Positions 44,167 to 53,328 of a stretch of DNA of 64,000 nt are shown here, in pieces. Position numbers and translations under genes: made by a program. The stretch lies in the NCBI GenBank assembly GCA_020073145.1, contig JAIQFS010000038.1:38918-102917 (forward strand), given 5' to 3'. This DNA comes from Terriglobia bacterium (GTDB lineage: Bacteria; Acidobacteriota; Terriglobia; Bryobacterales; Bryobacteraceae). How positions within the stretch are numbered: position 1 is the stretch's first letter; each line of letters starts with the position of its first letter. The notes under the pieces were generated by a model. The model ran no database searches and was not told where the DNA came from. It saw only the letters and a program-made list of their open reading frames with translations.

Positions 44167-47100
44167 TTACCACAGCAGCTTCAAACCTAACTGGATCTGC
44201 CGCGAGGCGGTAGAGGTCGACGTGATCACACCGGCGGTCGAGGACGGCACCGCCGATGCGGAGGCGAAGACCACGGCGTTGGGAGATCCGAGATTGGCGC
44301 TGTTAAAGAGATTGAAGAACTCGGCGCGGAATTGGAGCCTTACTCTTTCCGAAAAGGCTGTGTTCTTGGCGAGGGAGAGATCCGTGGTAGCGAGACCCGG
44401 ACCATAGAGGACGTTCCGGCCAGCATTGCCATAAGTCCCCGGGGGCGGCAGAGTAAACGCATTCGGATTGAAATACTGGTCGGGGCCGCCGAGAACCACG
44501 GGCCCCGTGAAGGCCGGATTCCAGGAAGGCCGAATGGGGTTGCGAGTATCGCCATTGTTGGTCGGGTTGAATCCCAGTTGCGGGGTGAAAGGGAGGCCGG
44601 ACTGCAGAGTCTCGACGCCGCTCACCGTCCAACCGCCTACCAGCTTCTGGGTTAGGCCGTGTTGACTGTTCAGAAACTTCTTTCCGACGCCGAAGGGCAG
44701 CTCGTAACTGGAATTGACGACGGCGATATTCCGCGCGTCTGAGGTGGATGGGCTCCAATCCAGCTTCGGGTTCAACGGGAACATCACGAACCCCGGGGCA
44801 TTGGCTCCCACGCTGCTGTTGAGAGCGGTGCCGTCGTCGAGGCTTTGCGACCATGTGTAAACGCCGCGAATCTGGAGGCCTTGGCTGACGCGGCGGTTGA
44901 CGTCGACTTGCAAGGCGTTGTAGGAGCTGAGCCCCTCGGAGAACCAGGTGGTGGTATTGGCCAGATTCGGATTCGCCAGTGGCGCTCCGGAGGGATAGTA
45001 GACCATGCCGGCGGCCAGGCTAGAGGGGCAGGACGCCGCCGGGCAGATGGTGGGGGCCGGCTCATTGGCGTCGAGCGACAGCAGTTCGTGATAGCCGTGT
45101 GAGCCGACGTATCCCACGCCGAGCGACGTGCGGGCGTCAATCTGCTGCTCGATTTTGAAGGTCCAGGTGAGGACGGTCGGGGTATACAGATCGGGTTGGG
45201 AGCCGCTGGGGGAGATCCTGGTGTCGGCCGGGAGCGGGGAGCCCGGCACAATCTGCAGGCCGGCGAGCGGAATATTTTTCAGCGACTCGGTGGCATTGAA
45301 GGGAGCGGTCTGATCCAGGCGGTAGTCCAGGTTGTCGAGGAGGGCGCGGTAGATTCCGAAACCCGCATGAACCACGGTTTTGCTCTTACCGAATGGATCC
45401 CAGGCGAGACCCACGCGCGGCTCGGGCAAGAATCTGGCGCGGTTCACGGCGAAGGCGGAATTGCCTACGAAAGGATTGGTCTGAATGACACCGTTCGAGT
45501 CAAAGGCGTAGTTGGCGGCGCGGCCTGCCCCTTCGTTCCAGCCGGTGGTGGATTCGAAGCGGAAGCCCACACGGAGATCGAAGTTGGGACGCAGCTTGAT
45601 CGCGTCCTGAACGAAACCGGCGAACTCGAGCGAACGCCAACCCAAAGGAGTTGGCGATGGCACGACCGTAAACGTGGAGATCGTGCCTTGCAGAAAGGAA
45701 GTCAGGCTTCCAAACGATGCCTGGCCGTACTGGTTTTGCGCCAGAAGATCGTTGGCTTGCACGCGCTGCGCCCAGAAGCCGGCCTCAATCTGGTGGATTC
45801 CGTGGAACACGGCCAGGTGATCGTCATAAGTAAACAGGTTGCGGACAGCCCGCAAATTGCTGCCTGCATTGGAGCCGGCGGCCGTGATCGAGGATTGCGC
45901 ATTTAAGGCCGTGCCACCACCGATGACGACGGCGCCGATGGGCGCGCCGGAGACCCAACCCGGCAGGTTCACCGGGACTTGACCGGTGAAGAAATAACTG
46001 GCTCGCGAAAACCCGAAACGGGCGGTGTTGAGCACACTCGGCGAGAAGACGTGCTGCTCCTGAACGCTGGCAACCTGGGCGCGCAGCCCTTCCAACACCG
46101 AACTGAGCGGATTGGCTGACGGAGTATTCGCGACACTGTCGTCGATGGTATAGACGCCGAACAGGGTGTCCTTTTGAGAAGGGTTATAGTCGAGCCGCGT
46201 AGTCCCGAAATCCTCGGGAATAGTTTGCAGAGGGTGGCTGAAGGCTACCGCAATCCCGCCGCCGAGCTCGGGCCCATTTTGCACCGGCCAAAGAGCGAGC
46301 AACGGCTGGACGGCCGGAGCGACTCCGATGTTGGCGGCGCCGACGAATCCGGCACGAGCAGCATTGTCCGGAACCAGCGTCACGGCGCTCACGCCCAGTC
46401 GCTGGCGAAAGGCCTCTTCGTTTCCAAATAGGAAGAGCTTGTCCTTCTTGATGGGCCCGCCGAGCGTGCCGCCAAAGCTGTTGCGCTCGAATGGCGGCCT
46501 GTTTCCCTGGTCGAAGAAGTTGCGGGCGTCGAGTGCGCTATTGCGGAGAAATTCGTAAAGCGTGCCGTGCAGCTGGTTCGTGCCGGAGGCAGTCACGATG
46601 CTGACCTGGCCGCCCGGACGCTTGCCAAATTCGGCGCCATAAGTGTCGGTCACGACGTTGAACTCGCGGACCGCGTCGACTCCCAGGAGCTGGCCGCTGG
46701 CGCCGCCCGGAGTGTTGTTGATCACCGAGGCGCCGGTGTACTCAACGCCATTCAGCAGAAACAGGTTTTCCTGAGGCCGTCGTCCGGAGATGGCAAACAT
46801 GTTGCCCACCGAGGAATTCGAGGTGCCTACTCCACCCGACCGTTCCGCGGTATAGTTCACGATTCCCGGGTTCAGGGTGACGAGTTGGTCGTAGCTGCGG
46901 CCGTTGAGCGGAAGCTCCTTGACCTGGCGTTCGGAAATGGATGGACAGGTTGACGGGGGAGGCGTTGGCTTCAACGGTGAGGACTTGCTTGATTTCTCCG
47001 ACCGACAAGGTGAGATCGACGACGGTGGTCTGGCCCACCACGAGATCGATGCCGGTTTTCCGTTGCGTGGTAAAACCCGCCTTGTCGGCCGAAACCTGAT

Positions 47101-47335
47101 ATCTACCGATGGCCACGGACGGGGCGGAATAGCGGCCGGCCTCGTCGGTGACGAGTTGTCGCTGCGCGCCGGTCTCGCTGTTTTTGACGGAAACGGTAGC
47201 CCCGGGCAGGGCGGCACCGGTGTCATCTCTTACCGTCCCGGATAGGGAAGCGCCCACGACTTGGCTCCAGAGGAGCGGCGTGGCGAGAATGTAGAGAACT
47301 AGAAATCGGGCTGTTGGCCGGATGGTTAAGTTCAT
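44167..47335 (-). pseudogene. Oar-like TonB-dependent receptor with an N-terminal frameshift
   Basis: From the ATG at 47335 a signal peptide (FLVLYILATPLLWSQVVG) leads into a carboxypeptidase-regulatory beta-sandwich (SGTVRDDTGAALPGATVSVKN...GRYQVSADKAGF). After EANASPVNLS (about 46,945) the frame breaks. The plug domain continues one frame over: SISERQVKELPLNGRSYDQLVTLNPGIV, then DAVREFNVVTDTYGAEFGKRPGGQVSIVT, then an 800-residue beta-barrel ending in the aromatic LGLKLLW. Total about 1,050 residues. A one-base insertion (or two-base loss) explains it. These receptors import large ligands through the outer membrane with TonB energy. Everything except the shift is intact, so a sequencing error is possible. 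Confidence 0.85.
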
Positions 47336-47420
47336 GCCTATTTCTGCTGTAACTGATTGATACAAAGTGGTTACTTGGATGCTGGGGGCCGCTTGAGGAG
47401 GCTTCTACAGAGATCAGCCG

Positions 47421-47450
47421 TTGACCCTGGGAAGGCATATATACTATTCT
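47421..47450 (+). promoter_or_regulatory. Candidate rightward promoter overlapping the palindrome
   Basis: TTGACC (47421-47426) and TATTCT (47445-47450) are 18 bp apart. The -10 box forms the left half of the 18-bp palindrome at 47445-47462, so a protein bound there would block it. A second promoter lies nearer the gene at 47641. Confidence 0.4.
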
Positions 47451-47462
47451 CTATAGAGAATA
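47445..47462. promoter_or_regulatory. Perfect 18-bp palindrome, probable operator
   Basis: tattctctatagagaata equals its own reverse complement. It is AT-rich within a GC-rich region and lies 110 bp upstream of the TonB receptor start, where a repressor (PadR, GntR or MarR-like dimer) could control the receptor. Confidence 0.65.
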
Positions 47463-47518
47463 AGTAGATTTCTGGAAGATGTCGAGAAAAATCGGAACTC
47501 GGGGTTGATGCAGACTCC

Positions 47519-47548
47519 TCGACACGGGAACTTGGGGTTTGCTACAAT
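47519..47548 (+). promoter_or_regulatory. Promoter for the DUF3553-like gene
   Basis: TCGACA (47519-47524, 5/6) and TACAAT (47543-47548, 5/6) are separated by 18 bp; the start codon is about 90 bp downstream. Confidence 0.6.
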
Positions 47549-47640
47549 GTGCTCAGATCTTACCGTGGTCTCTCTCTCTAGTCCCTCACCCCATGCGCCA
47601 GGGCCGGCAGTGATCGTGAGGAGAAAACTCTAGGAACAAT

Positions 47641-47868
47641 ATGGCTTCCAACACTTTTTCGCAGGGCGCGCAAGTAGAGCACCAGAAGTTCGGACTGGGC
47701 ACCGTCCTGTCGAGCAGCGAAGAACGCATCGTGATCAAATTTGACGATCATGGCGAGAAGAAGTTCGTCACCAACCTGGTGATGGGCAGTCTGAAAAAGA
47801 GCGACCGGCAGCCGCCTGCCGAAAAGAAAGGCTCCCGCCGGAAGAAGGCTACGCCGGTCACGGCATAG
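47641..47868 (+). CDS. Small DUF3553/UvrD-C-terminal-like protein
   Basis: 75 residues. GAQVEHQKFGLGTVLSSSEERIVIKFDDHGEKKFV resembles the Tudor-like domain at the C-terminus of UvrD/PcrA helicases (H-x-K-F-G-x-G-T-V). There it contacts RNA polymerase or protein partners; here it is free-standing with a Lys/Arg-rich tail (KKGSRRKKATPV). No ribosome-site consensus beyond aggaac. It is 27 bp before the cold-shock-domain gene. Confidence 0.75.
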   Translation: MASNTFSQGAQVEHQKFGLGTVLSSSEERIVIKFDDHGEKKFVTNLVMGSLKKSDRQPPAEKKGSRRKKATPVTA

Positions 47869-47895
47869 CGGGCTCGGGATCGAGGTTCATTCGTT

Positions 47896-48315
47896 TTGAA
47901 CGCACGCCAAAAGCGATTATTCGAGGAGGCCCGGAAGCGCAATCCGGACCTCAAAATTCCCACCGAGACACAACCCCCCTCCGACTGGACGGAAGCCGAT
48001 CTGGCGCTGATCAAGCAAGGCGTGGGGGACAAGAGCGGTCGGCCCCACGGTGGTGGGGAATCGGGCGATTCCGGCGGGGACGCGCCGACCGGCGAGCAAG
48101 CGGGCAGCGTGGTGACCTACTTCGAGGCCAAGGGCTTCGGGTTTCTGCGTCCGGACGACGGCGGCCGCGACATTTTCTTCCACGTCTCGCGGCTGGCGGA
48201 GGGTCTGGCAACCGATTTGCGGCCGGGCACGCGGGTGATGTACGAACTGGGCATGGACCGTACGGGGAAGATGGCGGCGAGCAGCATCCGCATTCCTCCT
48301 CCTCCCGCGACATAA
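47896..48315 (+). CDS. Cold-shock-domain protein with N-terminal extension
   Basis: 139 residues from a TTG (47896) behind gaggt. Residues 1-70 are charged and low in complexity (ARQKRLFEEARKRNPDLKIPTE...). Residues about 72-135 form a CSD-like OB fold: GSVVTYFEAKGFGFLRPDDGGRDIFFHVSRL contains the RNP1-like GFGFLRP and RNP2-like IFFHVS motifs. It is likely an RNA chaperone acting with the preceding Tudor-like protein; both lead into the ffh operon. The TTG start leaves the exact N-terminus open. Confidence 0.78.
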   Translation: MNARQKRLFEEARKRNPDLKIPTETQPPSDWTEADLALIKQGVGDKSGRPHGGGESGDSGGDAPTGEQAGSVVTYFEAKGFGFLRPDDGGRDIFFHVSRLAEGLATDLRPGTRVMYELGMDRTGKMAASSIRIPPPPAT

Positions 48316-48340
48316 CCGGATATAATAGGAAAACCGCACT

Positions 48341-48361
48341 GGACAGGCTGCAAACCTGTCC
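48341..48361. repeat. Palindromic element before ffh
   Basis: ggacagg-ctgcaaa-cctgtcc forms a 7-bp stem between the -10-like tataat (48311-48316 region) and the ffh ATG at 48376. Same type as the elements at 42747 and 51626. Confidence 0.5.
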
Positions 48362-48375
48362 CACGCATTGTTCTC

Positions 48376-49740
48376 ATGTTCGACAACCTATCGGAAAAAC
48401 TGCAGCGGGTCTTTAGGAACCTGCGCGGGGAAGGCAAACTCTCGGCCGAGAACATGGAGGCCGCGCTGCGCGAGATCCGCCTGGCGCTGCTCGAGGCCGA
48501 CGTCAATTTCCGAGTTGTCAAGCAACTGATCGAGAACATCAAGCAGAAGGCGATGGGCGAGGAAGTGCTCGCGGCGCTGTCACCTTCGCAGCAAGTTATC
48601 AAGATCGTTCACGAGGAACTGATCAAGATTCTGGGCAGCCACGAGTCGAAGCTGCGGTTCGCCAACGAGCCGCCCAGCGTGTTTCTGATCGTGGGGCTGC
48701 AGGGTTCGGGCAAGACCACATCGACGGGGAAGCTGGCGCGGTGGCTTTCGAAGAACGGGCACCGGCCGCTGGTGGTTTCGGTGGACGTGTACCGGCCGGC
48801 CGCGCGCGAGCAATTGAAGGTGATCGCGCGCGACATCGGCCAGCCCATTTTTGAAGGAGAGCCTGGGGAAGCGCAGCCGCTCGAACTGGCTAAAGGCGCG
48901 CGGCGCGAGAGCGCGCAATCGGGCCGGGACGTGCTTCTGGTGGACACTGCCGGACGCCTGCATATCGACGACCAGCTTATGACCGAGTTGCAGCAGCTCA
49001 AGGAGCAGCTCAATCCGGTGGAGATCCTGTTTGTGGCCGACGCCATGACGGGGCAGGATGCGGTCAAGTCGGCGGATGAATTTCACAAGCGGTTGGGGAT
49101 CACGGGGGTGATTCTCACCAAGATGGACGGCGACGCCCGCGGAGGTGCAGCGCTTTCCATCCGCAACGTGACCGGGCAGCCGCTGAAGTTCGTGGGCGTG
49201 GGCGAAAAATTCGATGCGCTCGAGCCGTTTCACCCGGACCGCGCGGCCAACCGCATTCTCGGCATGGGCGACATCCTGTCGTTCATCGAGAAAGCCGAAG
49301 AGGCGATCGACAAGAAAAAAGCAGTGGAAATGCAGCGGAAGCTGATCGAGAACGAATTCACCCTCGAGGACTTCCGCGACCAACTCCGCCAGATCCGCAA
49401 GCTGGGGCCGCTCGGTTCGCTGCTCGACATGATGCCCAAGGTCGGGATGCTGAAGGATCTCAAGGACGTTAAGATCGAAGAGAAAGAGATCAACCGGGTG
49501 GTGGCGATCATCGATTCGATGACCCCCCGCGAACGGGACAATCACATGATCATCAACGGCAGCCGCCGGCGGCGGATCGCCAAGGGCAGCGGCACGTCGG
49601 TGCAGGATGTGAACCAGTTGTTGAAGCAGTATGCGCAGGCCAAGAAAATGATGAAGACGTTCTCGGGCGGCATACTGGGGAAAAAGTTCGGGAAAATGAA
49701 GTTACCGGCCGGGTTTCCGTTCGGGGAAATGCGCGGCTAG
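48376..49740 (+). CDS. ffh: Signal recognition particle protein Ffh
   Basis: 454 residues. NG GTPase domain: P-loop GLQGSGKTTSTGKL near residue 103, DTAGRLHIDDQL (G3) near 190, TKMDGDARGGAA (G4) near 248. The Met-rich M domain (about 330-454) has GMLKDLKDV and the RNA-binding helix-turn-helix SRRRRIAKGSGTSVQDVNQLLKQY. It binds 4.5S RNA and signal sequences of nascent membrane proteins and docks with FtsY. First gene of a conserved translation operon. Confidence 0.98.
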   Translation: MFDNLSEKLQRVFRNLRGEGKLSAENMEAALREIRLALLEADVNFRVVKQLIENIKQKAMGEEVLAALSPSQQVIKIVHEELIKILGSHESKLRFANEPPSVFLIVGLQGSGKTTSTGKLARWLSKNGHRPLVVSVDVYRPAAREQLKVIARDIGQPIFEGEPGEAQPLELAKGARRESAQSGRDVLLVDTAGRLHIDDQLMTELQQLKEQLNPVEILFVADAMTGQDAVKSADEFHKRLGITGVILTKMDGDARGGAALSIRNVTGQPLKFVGVGEKFDALEPFHPDRAANRILGMGDILSFIEKAEEAIDKKKAVEMQRKLIENEFTLEDFRDQLRQIRKLGPLGSLLDMMPKVGMLKDLKDVKIEEKEINRVVAIIDSMTPRERDNHMIINGSRRRRIAKGSGTSVQDVNQLLKQYAQAKKMMKTFSGGILGKKFGKMKLPAGFPFGEMRG

Positions 49741-49786
49741 AGTAAGGCAGGTCTCGGACCCGCCTGGAAAAAATGATGGAGTGCAG

Positions 49787-50044
49787 ATGCTGATGATTCG
49801 TCTGGCGCGGTTTGGCGCCAAAAAGAAGCCGTTCTATCGCGTGGTGGTGATCGAAAAAGAGCGAGCCCGCAACGGCCGCAACCTGGAAGTGGTAGGACAT
49901 TACAATCCGGTTTCAAGCCCGGCACAGGTGCTGCTGAAACATGAGCGGCTGGATTACTGGACCAAGAATGGCGCCCAGATGTCGGAAACGGTGAAACGCC
50001 TGGTGGCCTCTCACCCGGCGGGGGCCGCTCCTCCTGCGGCCTAA
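49787..50044 (+). CDS. rpsP: 30S ribosomal protein S16
   Basis: 85 residues from the ATG at 49787 ([21 protein letters not shown]), preceded by tggag at six bases; a GTG six bases earlier is less likely. [12 protein letters not shown] is diagnostic. S16 is needed for 30S assembly. Followed by khpA, rimM, trmD and rplS, the standard order. Confidence 0.97.
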   Translation: MLMIRLARFGAKKKPFYRVVVIEKERARNGRNLEVVGHYNPVSSPAQVLLKHERLDYWTKNGAQMSETVKRLVASHPAGAAPPAA

Positions 50045-50139
50045 CTGTAAGAAATACAACCACTACCGGCCGGCAATCGGGTGATTCCAGATGCCCCCCG
50101 TTCGGATCGCGCTACCATGACAATGAGGAGGCGGGATGG

Positions 50140-50370
50140 ATGAAACAGTTAATCGAAGACATCGCGAAAGCTCTGGTTGACATCCCGGAGGAGGTTTCCG
50201 TGCGCCTGGTGGAGGGCGAACAAGTGACTGTCCTGGAGTTGAAAGTGGCCCCGAGCGACCTCGGCAAAGTGATCGGCAAGCAGGGCCGCACGGCCCGATC
50301 CATTCGCACCATCCTGGGAGCGGCGGGCATGAAACTAAATCGCCGCTTTACGCTGGAAATCCTGGAGTGA
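50140..50370 (+). CDS. khpA: KH-domain RNA-binding protein KhpA
   Basis: 76 residues: one KH domain with the binding loop [16 protein letters not shown] (GxxG as GKQG). KhpA binds many RNAs, often with KhpB/Jag. Its stop overlaps the rimM GTG as GTGA. Confidence 0.95.
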   Translation: MKQLIEDIAKALVDIPEEVSVRLVEGEQVTVLELKVAPSDLGKVIGKQGRTARSIRTILGAAGMKLNRRFTLEILE

Positions 50371-50885
50371 GCCCGTCCACCACCGATTGGGTAACGGTTG
50401 CGCTCTTGGGGAAAACGCGGGGCAACCGGGGCGAGATCACGGCGCTGCCCTTGAGCAGCAATCCGGAACGATACCAGCAGCTCCGGGAAGTCCATCTGTT
50501 CGGCTCGGGACAGCGCTGCGAAGTGGAATCCACCTGGTTTCACAACGGCACGCTGATCTTCAAGTTTCGGGGGATCGACAGCATTTCGGCCGCGGAGTTG
50601 CTGAATGGCGCCGAAGTGCGGATTCCCATGAGCGAGCGGGCTCCCTTGGAGCCGGGCGAGTTCTACCAGGAGGACCTGGTGGGCTGTGAAGTGGTCGACC
50701 GGCGGACCGGCGCCTTGCTGGGACGGGTCTTGGGTTGGCAGGATTCGGGTGGACCGGGCTTGCTGGTGGTGGAAGGCGGCTTGTTGATTCCATTTGCGCG
50801 GACAATCTGCGTGGAGATCAACCCGGCGGCCAAGCGCATTGGGGTGGAGCTGCCCGAAGGATTGAAGGACTTGAACCCGTCGTGA
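50367..50885 (+). CDS. rimM: Ribosome maturation factor RimM
   Basis: 172 residues. The N-terminal RimM beta-barrel ([19 protein letters not shown]) and C-terminal PRC barrel ([23 protein letters not shown]) are joined by a short linker. It assists 30S head maturation with S19. GTG start overlaps the khpA stop, and its own stop overlaps trmD (GTGA). Confidence 0.95.
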   Translation: MSPSTTDWVTVALLGKTRGNRGEITALPLSSNPERYQQLREVHLFGSGQRCEVESTWFHNGTLIFKFRGIDSISAAELLNGAEVRIPMSERAPLEPGEFYQEDLVGCEVVDRRTGALLGRVLGWQDSGGPGLLVVEGGLLIPFARTICVEINPAAKRIGVELPEGLKDLNPS

Positions 50886-51592
50886 TTTTTCATGTGCTGA
50901 CGATCTTCCCCGAGTTTTTCGAGGGGCCGTTCGCGCATGGCGTGGTCAAGCGGGGCAGGGAAGCCGGCCTGTTGGACATCCGGATCCACAACCTGCGCGA
51001 CTGGACCTCCGACGCGCATCGCACGGTAGACGACCGGCCGTTCGGCGGCGGCGAGGGCATGGTGCTCAAGCCGGAGCCGGTGTTTCAGGCGGTGGAGTCG
51101 ATCTGGCCCGAACGGCGATCGGACCAGAAAGTGGCGCTACTTTCGGCGCAAGGTCGCTTGTTCGACCAGGCGATGGCGAACCGGCTCAGCCGGGATGCCG
51201 AAATCCTGCTGATTTGTGGGCGGTACGAGGGTGTGGACGAGCGTGTGGCCGAACACCTGGCGGACAAAGAGATTTCGATTGGGAACTACGTGCTAAGCGG
51301 CGGAGAACTGGCAGCGGCGGTAGTGATTGACGCGGTAGCGCGCTTGTTGCCGGGAGTGCTGGGCAATGACAACTCGACCGCCTTCGAATCGTTTCAGGAC
51401 ACGGGGCACGGCGGCGGGCTCCTGGATTGTCCGCATTGGACGCGTCCGGCGGAATTTCGGGGCTGGAAGGCGCCGGAGGTGCTGCTCAACGGCAATCACG
51501 AAGAGATCCGGCGGTTTCGCCAGCGCGCGGCGCGGGAGAAGACGATCCGGCTGCGGCCGGACCTGGTCGGGGGGCAGGAGCCGGGGACCTAG
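50882..51592 (+). CDS. trmD: tRNA (guanine37-N1)-methyltransferase TrmD
   Basis: 236 residues from the GTG at 50882. The SPOUT trefoil knot is visible in [14 protein letters not shown] and [15 protein letters not shown], and [26 protein letters not shown] is the N-terminal signature. It methylates G37 of tRNAs to prevent +1 frameshifting. Translationally coupled to rimM. Confidence 0.97.
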   Translation: MIFHVLTIFPEFFEGPFAHGVVKRGREAGLLDIRIHNLRDWTSDAHRTVDDRPFGGGEGMVLKPEPVFQAVESIWPERRSDQKVALLSAQGRLFDQAMANRLSRDAEILLICGRYEGVDERVAEHLADKEISIGNYVLSGGELAAAVVIDAVARLLPGVLGNDNSTAFESFQDTGHGGGLLDCPHWTRPAEFRGWKAPEVLLNGNHEEIRRFRQRAAREKTIRLRPDLVGGQEPGT

Positions 51593-51625
51593 GGGCCCGG
51601 AGCCGGGGGCCACGACGGATTTGAA

Positions 51626-51653
51626 CCGTGGCAGGCGAATCGCCTGCCTCACG
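51626..51653 (+). repeat. 12-bp stem hairpin in the trmD-rplS spacer
   Basis: ccgtg/cacgg and gcaggcg/cgcctgc form a nearly continuous stem around aat, 30 bp before the rplS ATG. It could be a copy of the dispersed palindrome or an rplS leader/processing structure. Confidence 0.5.
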
Positions 51654-51682
51654 GAGTAAGATAGAAGATTAAGGAAATTGTC

Positions 51683-52030
51683 ATGCAGAACGCGTTGTTG
51701 ACCAAGTTTATTCAGAAGAACCGGCGTGCCGACCTTCCGGAGTTCCGTCCGGGCGATACCATCCGGGTTCACGTGAAGATCAAAGAAGGCGACAAAGAAC
51801 GCCTGCAGGCGTTCGAAGGGACCGTAATCGCGCGCAATAATACGGGGCTGGGGGAATCGATCACGGTCCGGAAGGTCAGCTTTGGGCAGGGAGTGGAGCG
51901 TATTTTTCCAGTTCATGCCAGGGTCATTGACCATATCGACGTGGTGCGCACTGGTCGCGTGCGGCGCGCCAAGCTGTATTACCTGCGGAGCCTGAAGGGC
52001 AAGGCCGCGCGACTCCGCGAGCGCGAATAG
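51683..52030 (+). CDS. rplS: 50S ribosomal protein L19
   Basis: 115 residues: [33 protein letters not shown] and [28 protein letters not shown] are L19 signatures. It sits at the 30S-50S interface. Separated from trmD by 90 bp that hold a hairpin; rnhB follows 16 bp downstream. Confidence 0.97.
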   Translation: MQNALLTKFIQKNRRADLPEFRPGDTIRVHVKIKEGDKERLQAFEGTVIARNNTGLGESITVRKVSFGQGVERIFPVHARVIDHIDVVRTGRVRRAKLYYLRSLKGKAARLRERE

Positions 52031-52046
52031 CCGGCGGCGCCTTCTC

Positions 52047-52733
52047 ATGCGGCCCGAGGCGGCGGGTGGCCCATTCCGTTGTGATTCCTCCCGGGAGCGC
52101 GAATTGCGAGCCCGGGGTTTCCGTGCCGTCGCCGGCGTGGATGAAGTGGGCCGGGGGGCGCTCTTCGGTCCCGTGGTCGCGGCGGCGGTGATTCTGGCGC
52201 CCGATCGGCCGGTCCGGGGACTCAATGACAGCAAACTGCTCGAGCCGGAACGCCGCGAGGTGTTGGCGGAGCGCATCCGGGAGCGGGCCGTGGCCTGGGC
52301 CGTGGCCGCGGTGGATGCCGCCACCATCGATTGCGTCAACATCTATAATGCTTCGCGAACGGCCATGCGGCTGGCGGTCGGCCGGTTAAGCCCGGCGCCC
52401 GACTTCGTACTGGTGGACGCGGTGCCGCTCGACATTGCCATTCCGCAGCGGCCGCTCATCAAGGGTGACGCGCGCTGCCATTCCATCGCCGCGGCCTCGA
52501 TTGTCGCCAAGGTATATCGCGACGCCTGCATGCGAGTCTGGGCGGAAGTTTTCCCACAATACGGATTGGACGCCCACAAGGGCTACGCGACCGCCGAGCA
52601 CAGGCGCGCCATCGAACAACACGGCCTGACACCTTTGCACCGCTTAAGCTTTGAACCGGTGCGGGCGCACTCCCTGTTTCCGTTGGACACGAGACTGCAA
52701 CTGGAACTGTTCGATACGGTAGGCGCCGCGTGA
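52047..52733 (+). CDS. rnhB: Ribonuclease HII
   Basis: 228 residues. Catalytic residues fit [19 protein letters not shown] (D and E, near residue 32), [39 protein letters not shown] (Asp) and the downstream HKGYAT. It cleaves RNA-DNA hybrids and misincorporated ribonucleotides. The stop TGA overlaps the following ATG. Confidence 0.95.
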   Translation: MRPEAAGGPFRCDSSRERELRARGFRAVAGVDEVGRGALFGPVVAAAVILAPDRPVRGLNDSKLLEPERREVLAERIRERAVAWAVAAVDAATIDCVNIYNASRTAMRLAVGRLSPAPDFVLVDAVPLDIAIPQRPLIKGDARCHSIAAASIVAKVYRDACMRVWAEVFPQYGLDAHKGYATAEHRRAIEQHGLTPLHRLSFEPVRAHSLFPLDTRLQLELFDTVGAA

Positions 52734-53062
52734 TGCCGACCAGTCCCAGCCCGGAGTCCGACGGGCCGGCGGAGACAGCCCGGCCAGCGCCCGCGCCGGT
52801 CCCAATGCCCGTCTATCGCTGGTATCACAAAGCGTCGGCGTTGATGCTGGTGACGATTTGCGTGTACATCGGACTCTTCCTGACCGTTTTTCCGTGGACG
52901 TATTATTGGGACATCAACTTTTTCTCTCAAGTGGTGCCGGAGTGGCATGCCTACTGGGGCAATACTTACCTTCGCGGCGCCGTGAGCGGCTTAGGGGTTC
53001 TGAACTTATACCTGGCGCTGGTGGAGGTCTTCCGGCTGCGCCGTTTTTCCAAACGCCGCTGA
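52733..53062 (+). CDS. Small two-helix membrane protein
   Basis: 109 residues. A Pro-rich cytoplasmic N-terminus (residues 1-28) precedes two membrane helices (about 36-58 and 82-102), with TYYWDINFFSQVVPEWHAYWGNTYLRGAVSG between them. The ATG overlaps the rnhB stop (TGATG). It resembles hypothetical inner-membrane proteins found at this operon end; function unknown. Confidence 0.75.
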   Translation: MPTSPSPESDGPAETARPAPAPVPMPVYRWYHKASALMLVTICVYIGLFLTVFPWTYYWDINFFSQVVPEWHAYWGNTYLRGAVSGLGVLNLYLALVEVFRLRRFSKRR

Positions 53063-53140
53063 CCCGGGCTCCCTTGCAGACAAAAGGCGCGGCCGGCCTT
53101 TTGGGAGGGATGTTGCACCAAAGGGCGGCCGCCATAAATC

Positions 53141-53161
53141 GGCGCGCTTTGGGAGCGCGCC
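53141..53161 (+). terminator. GC hairpin after the translation operon
   Basis: ggcgcgct-ttggg-agcgcgcc has an 8-bp perfect stem, about 80 bp after the last stop; no T-run. Confidence 0.4.
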
Positions 53162-53328
53162 GGACGACCGGTATCTATACTATTAGATTGTGAAATCGGC
53201 TCAAGTTTATCTTTTGGATAGTGCTGGCTTAGCCGCTACAGTTCGCCAGTGATGAGAATCGTGGGAACCGGAGACGGCCGGAGTTTTGGCCGCACCCTTC
53301 CGGCCGCTCGCGACCAAGGAGTGAATGG

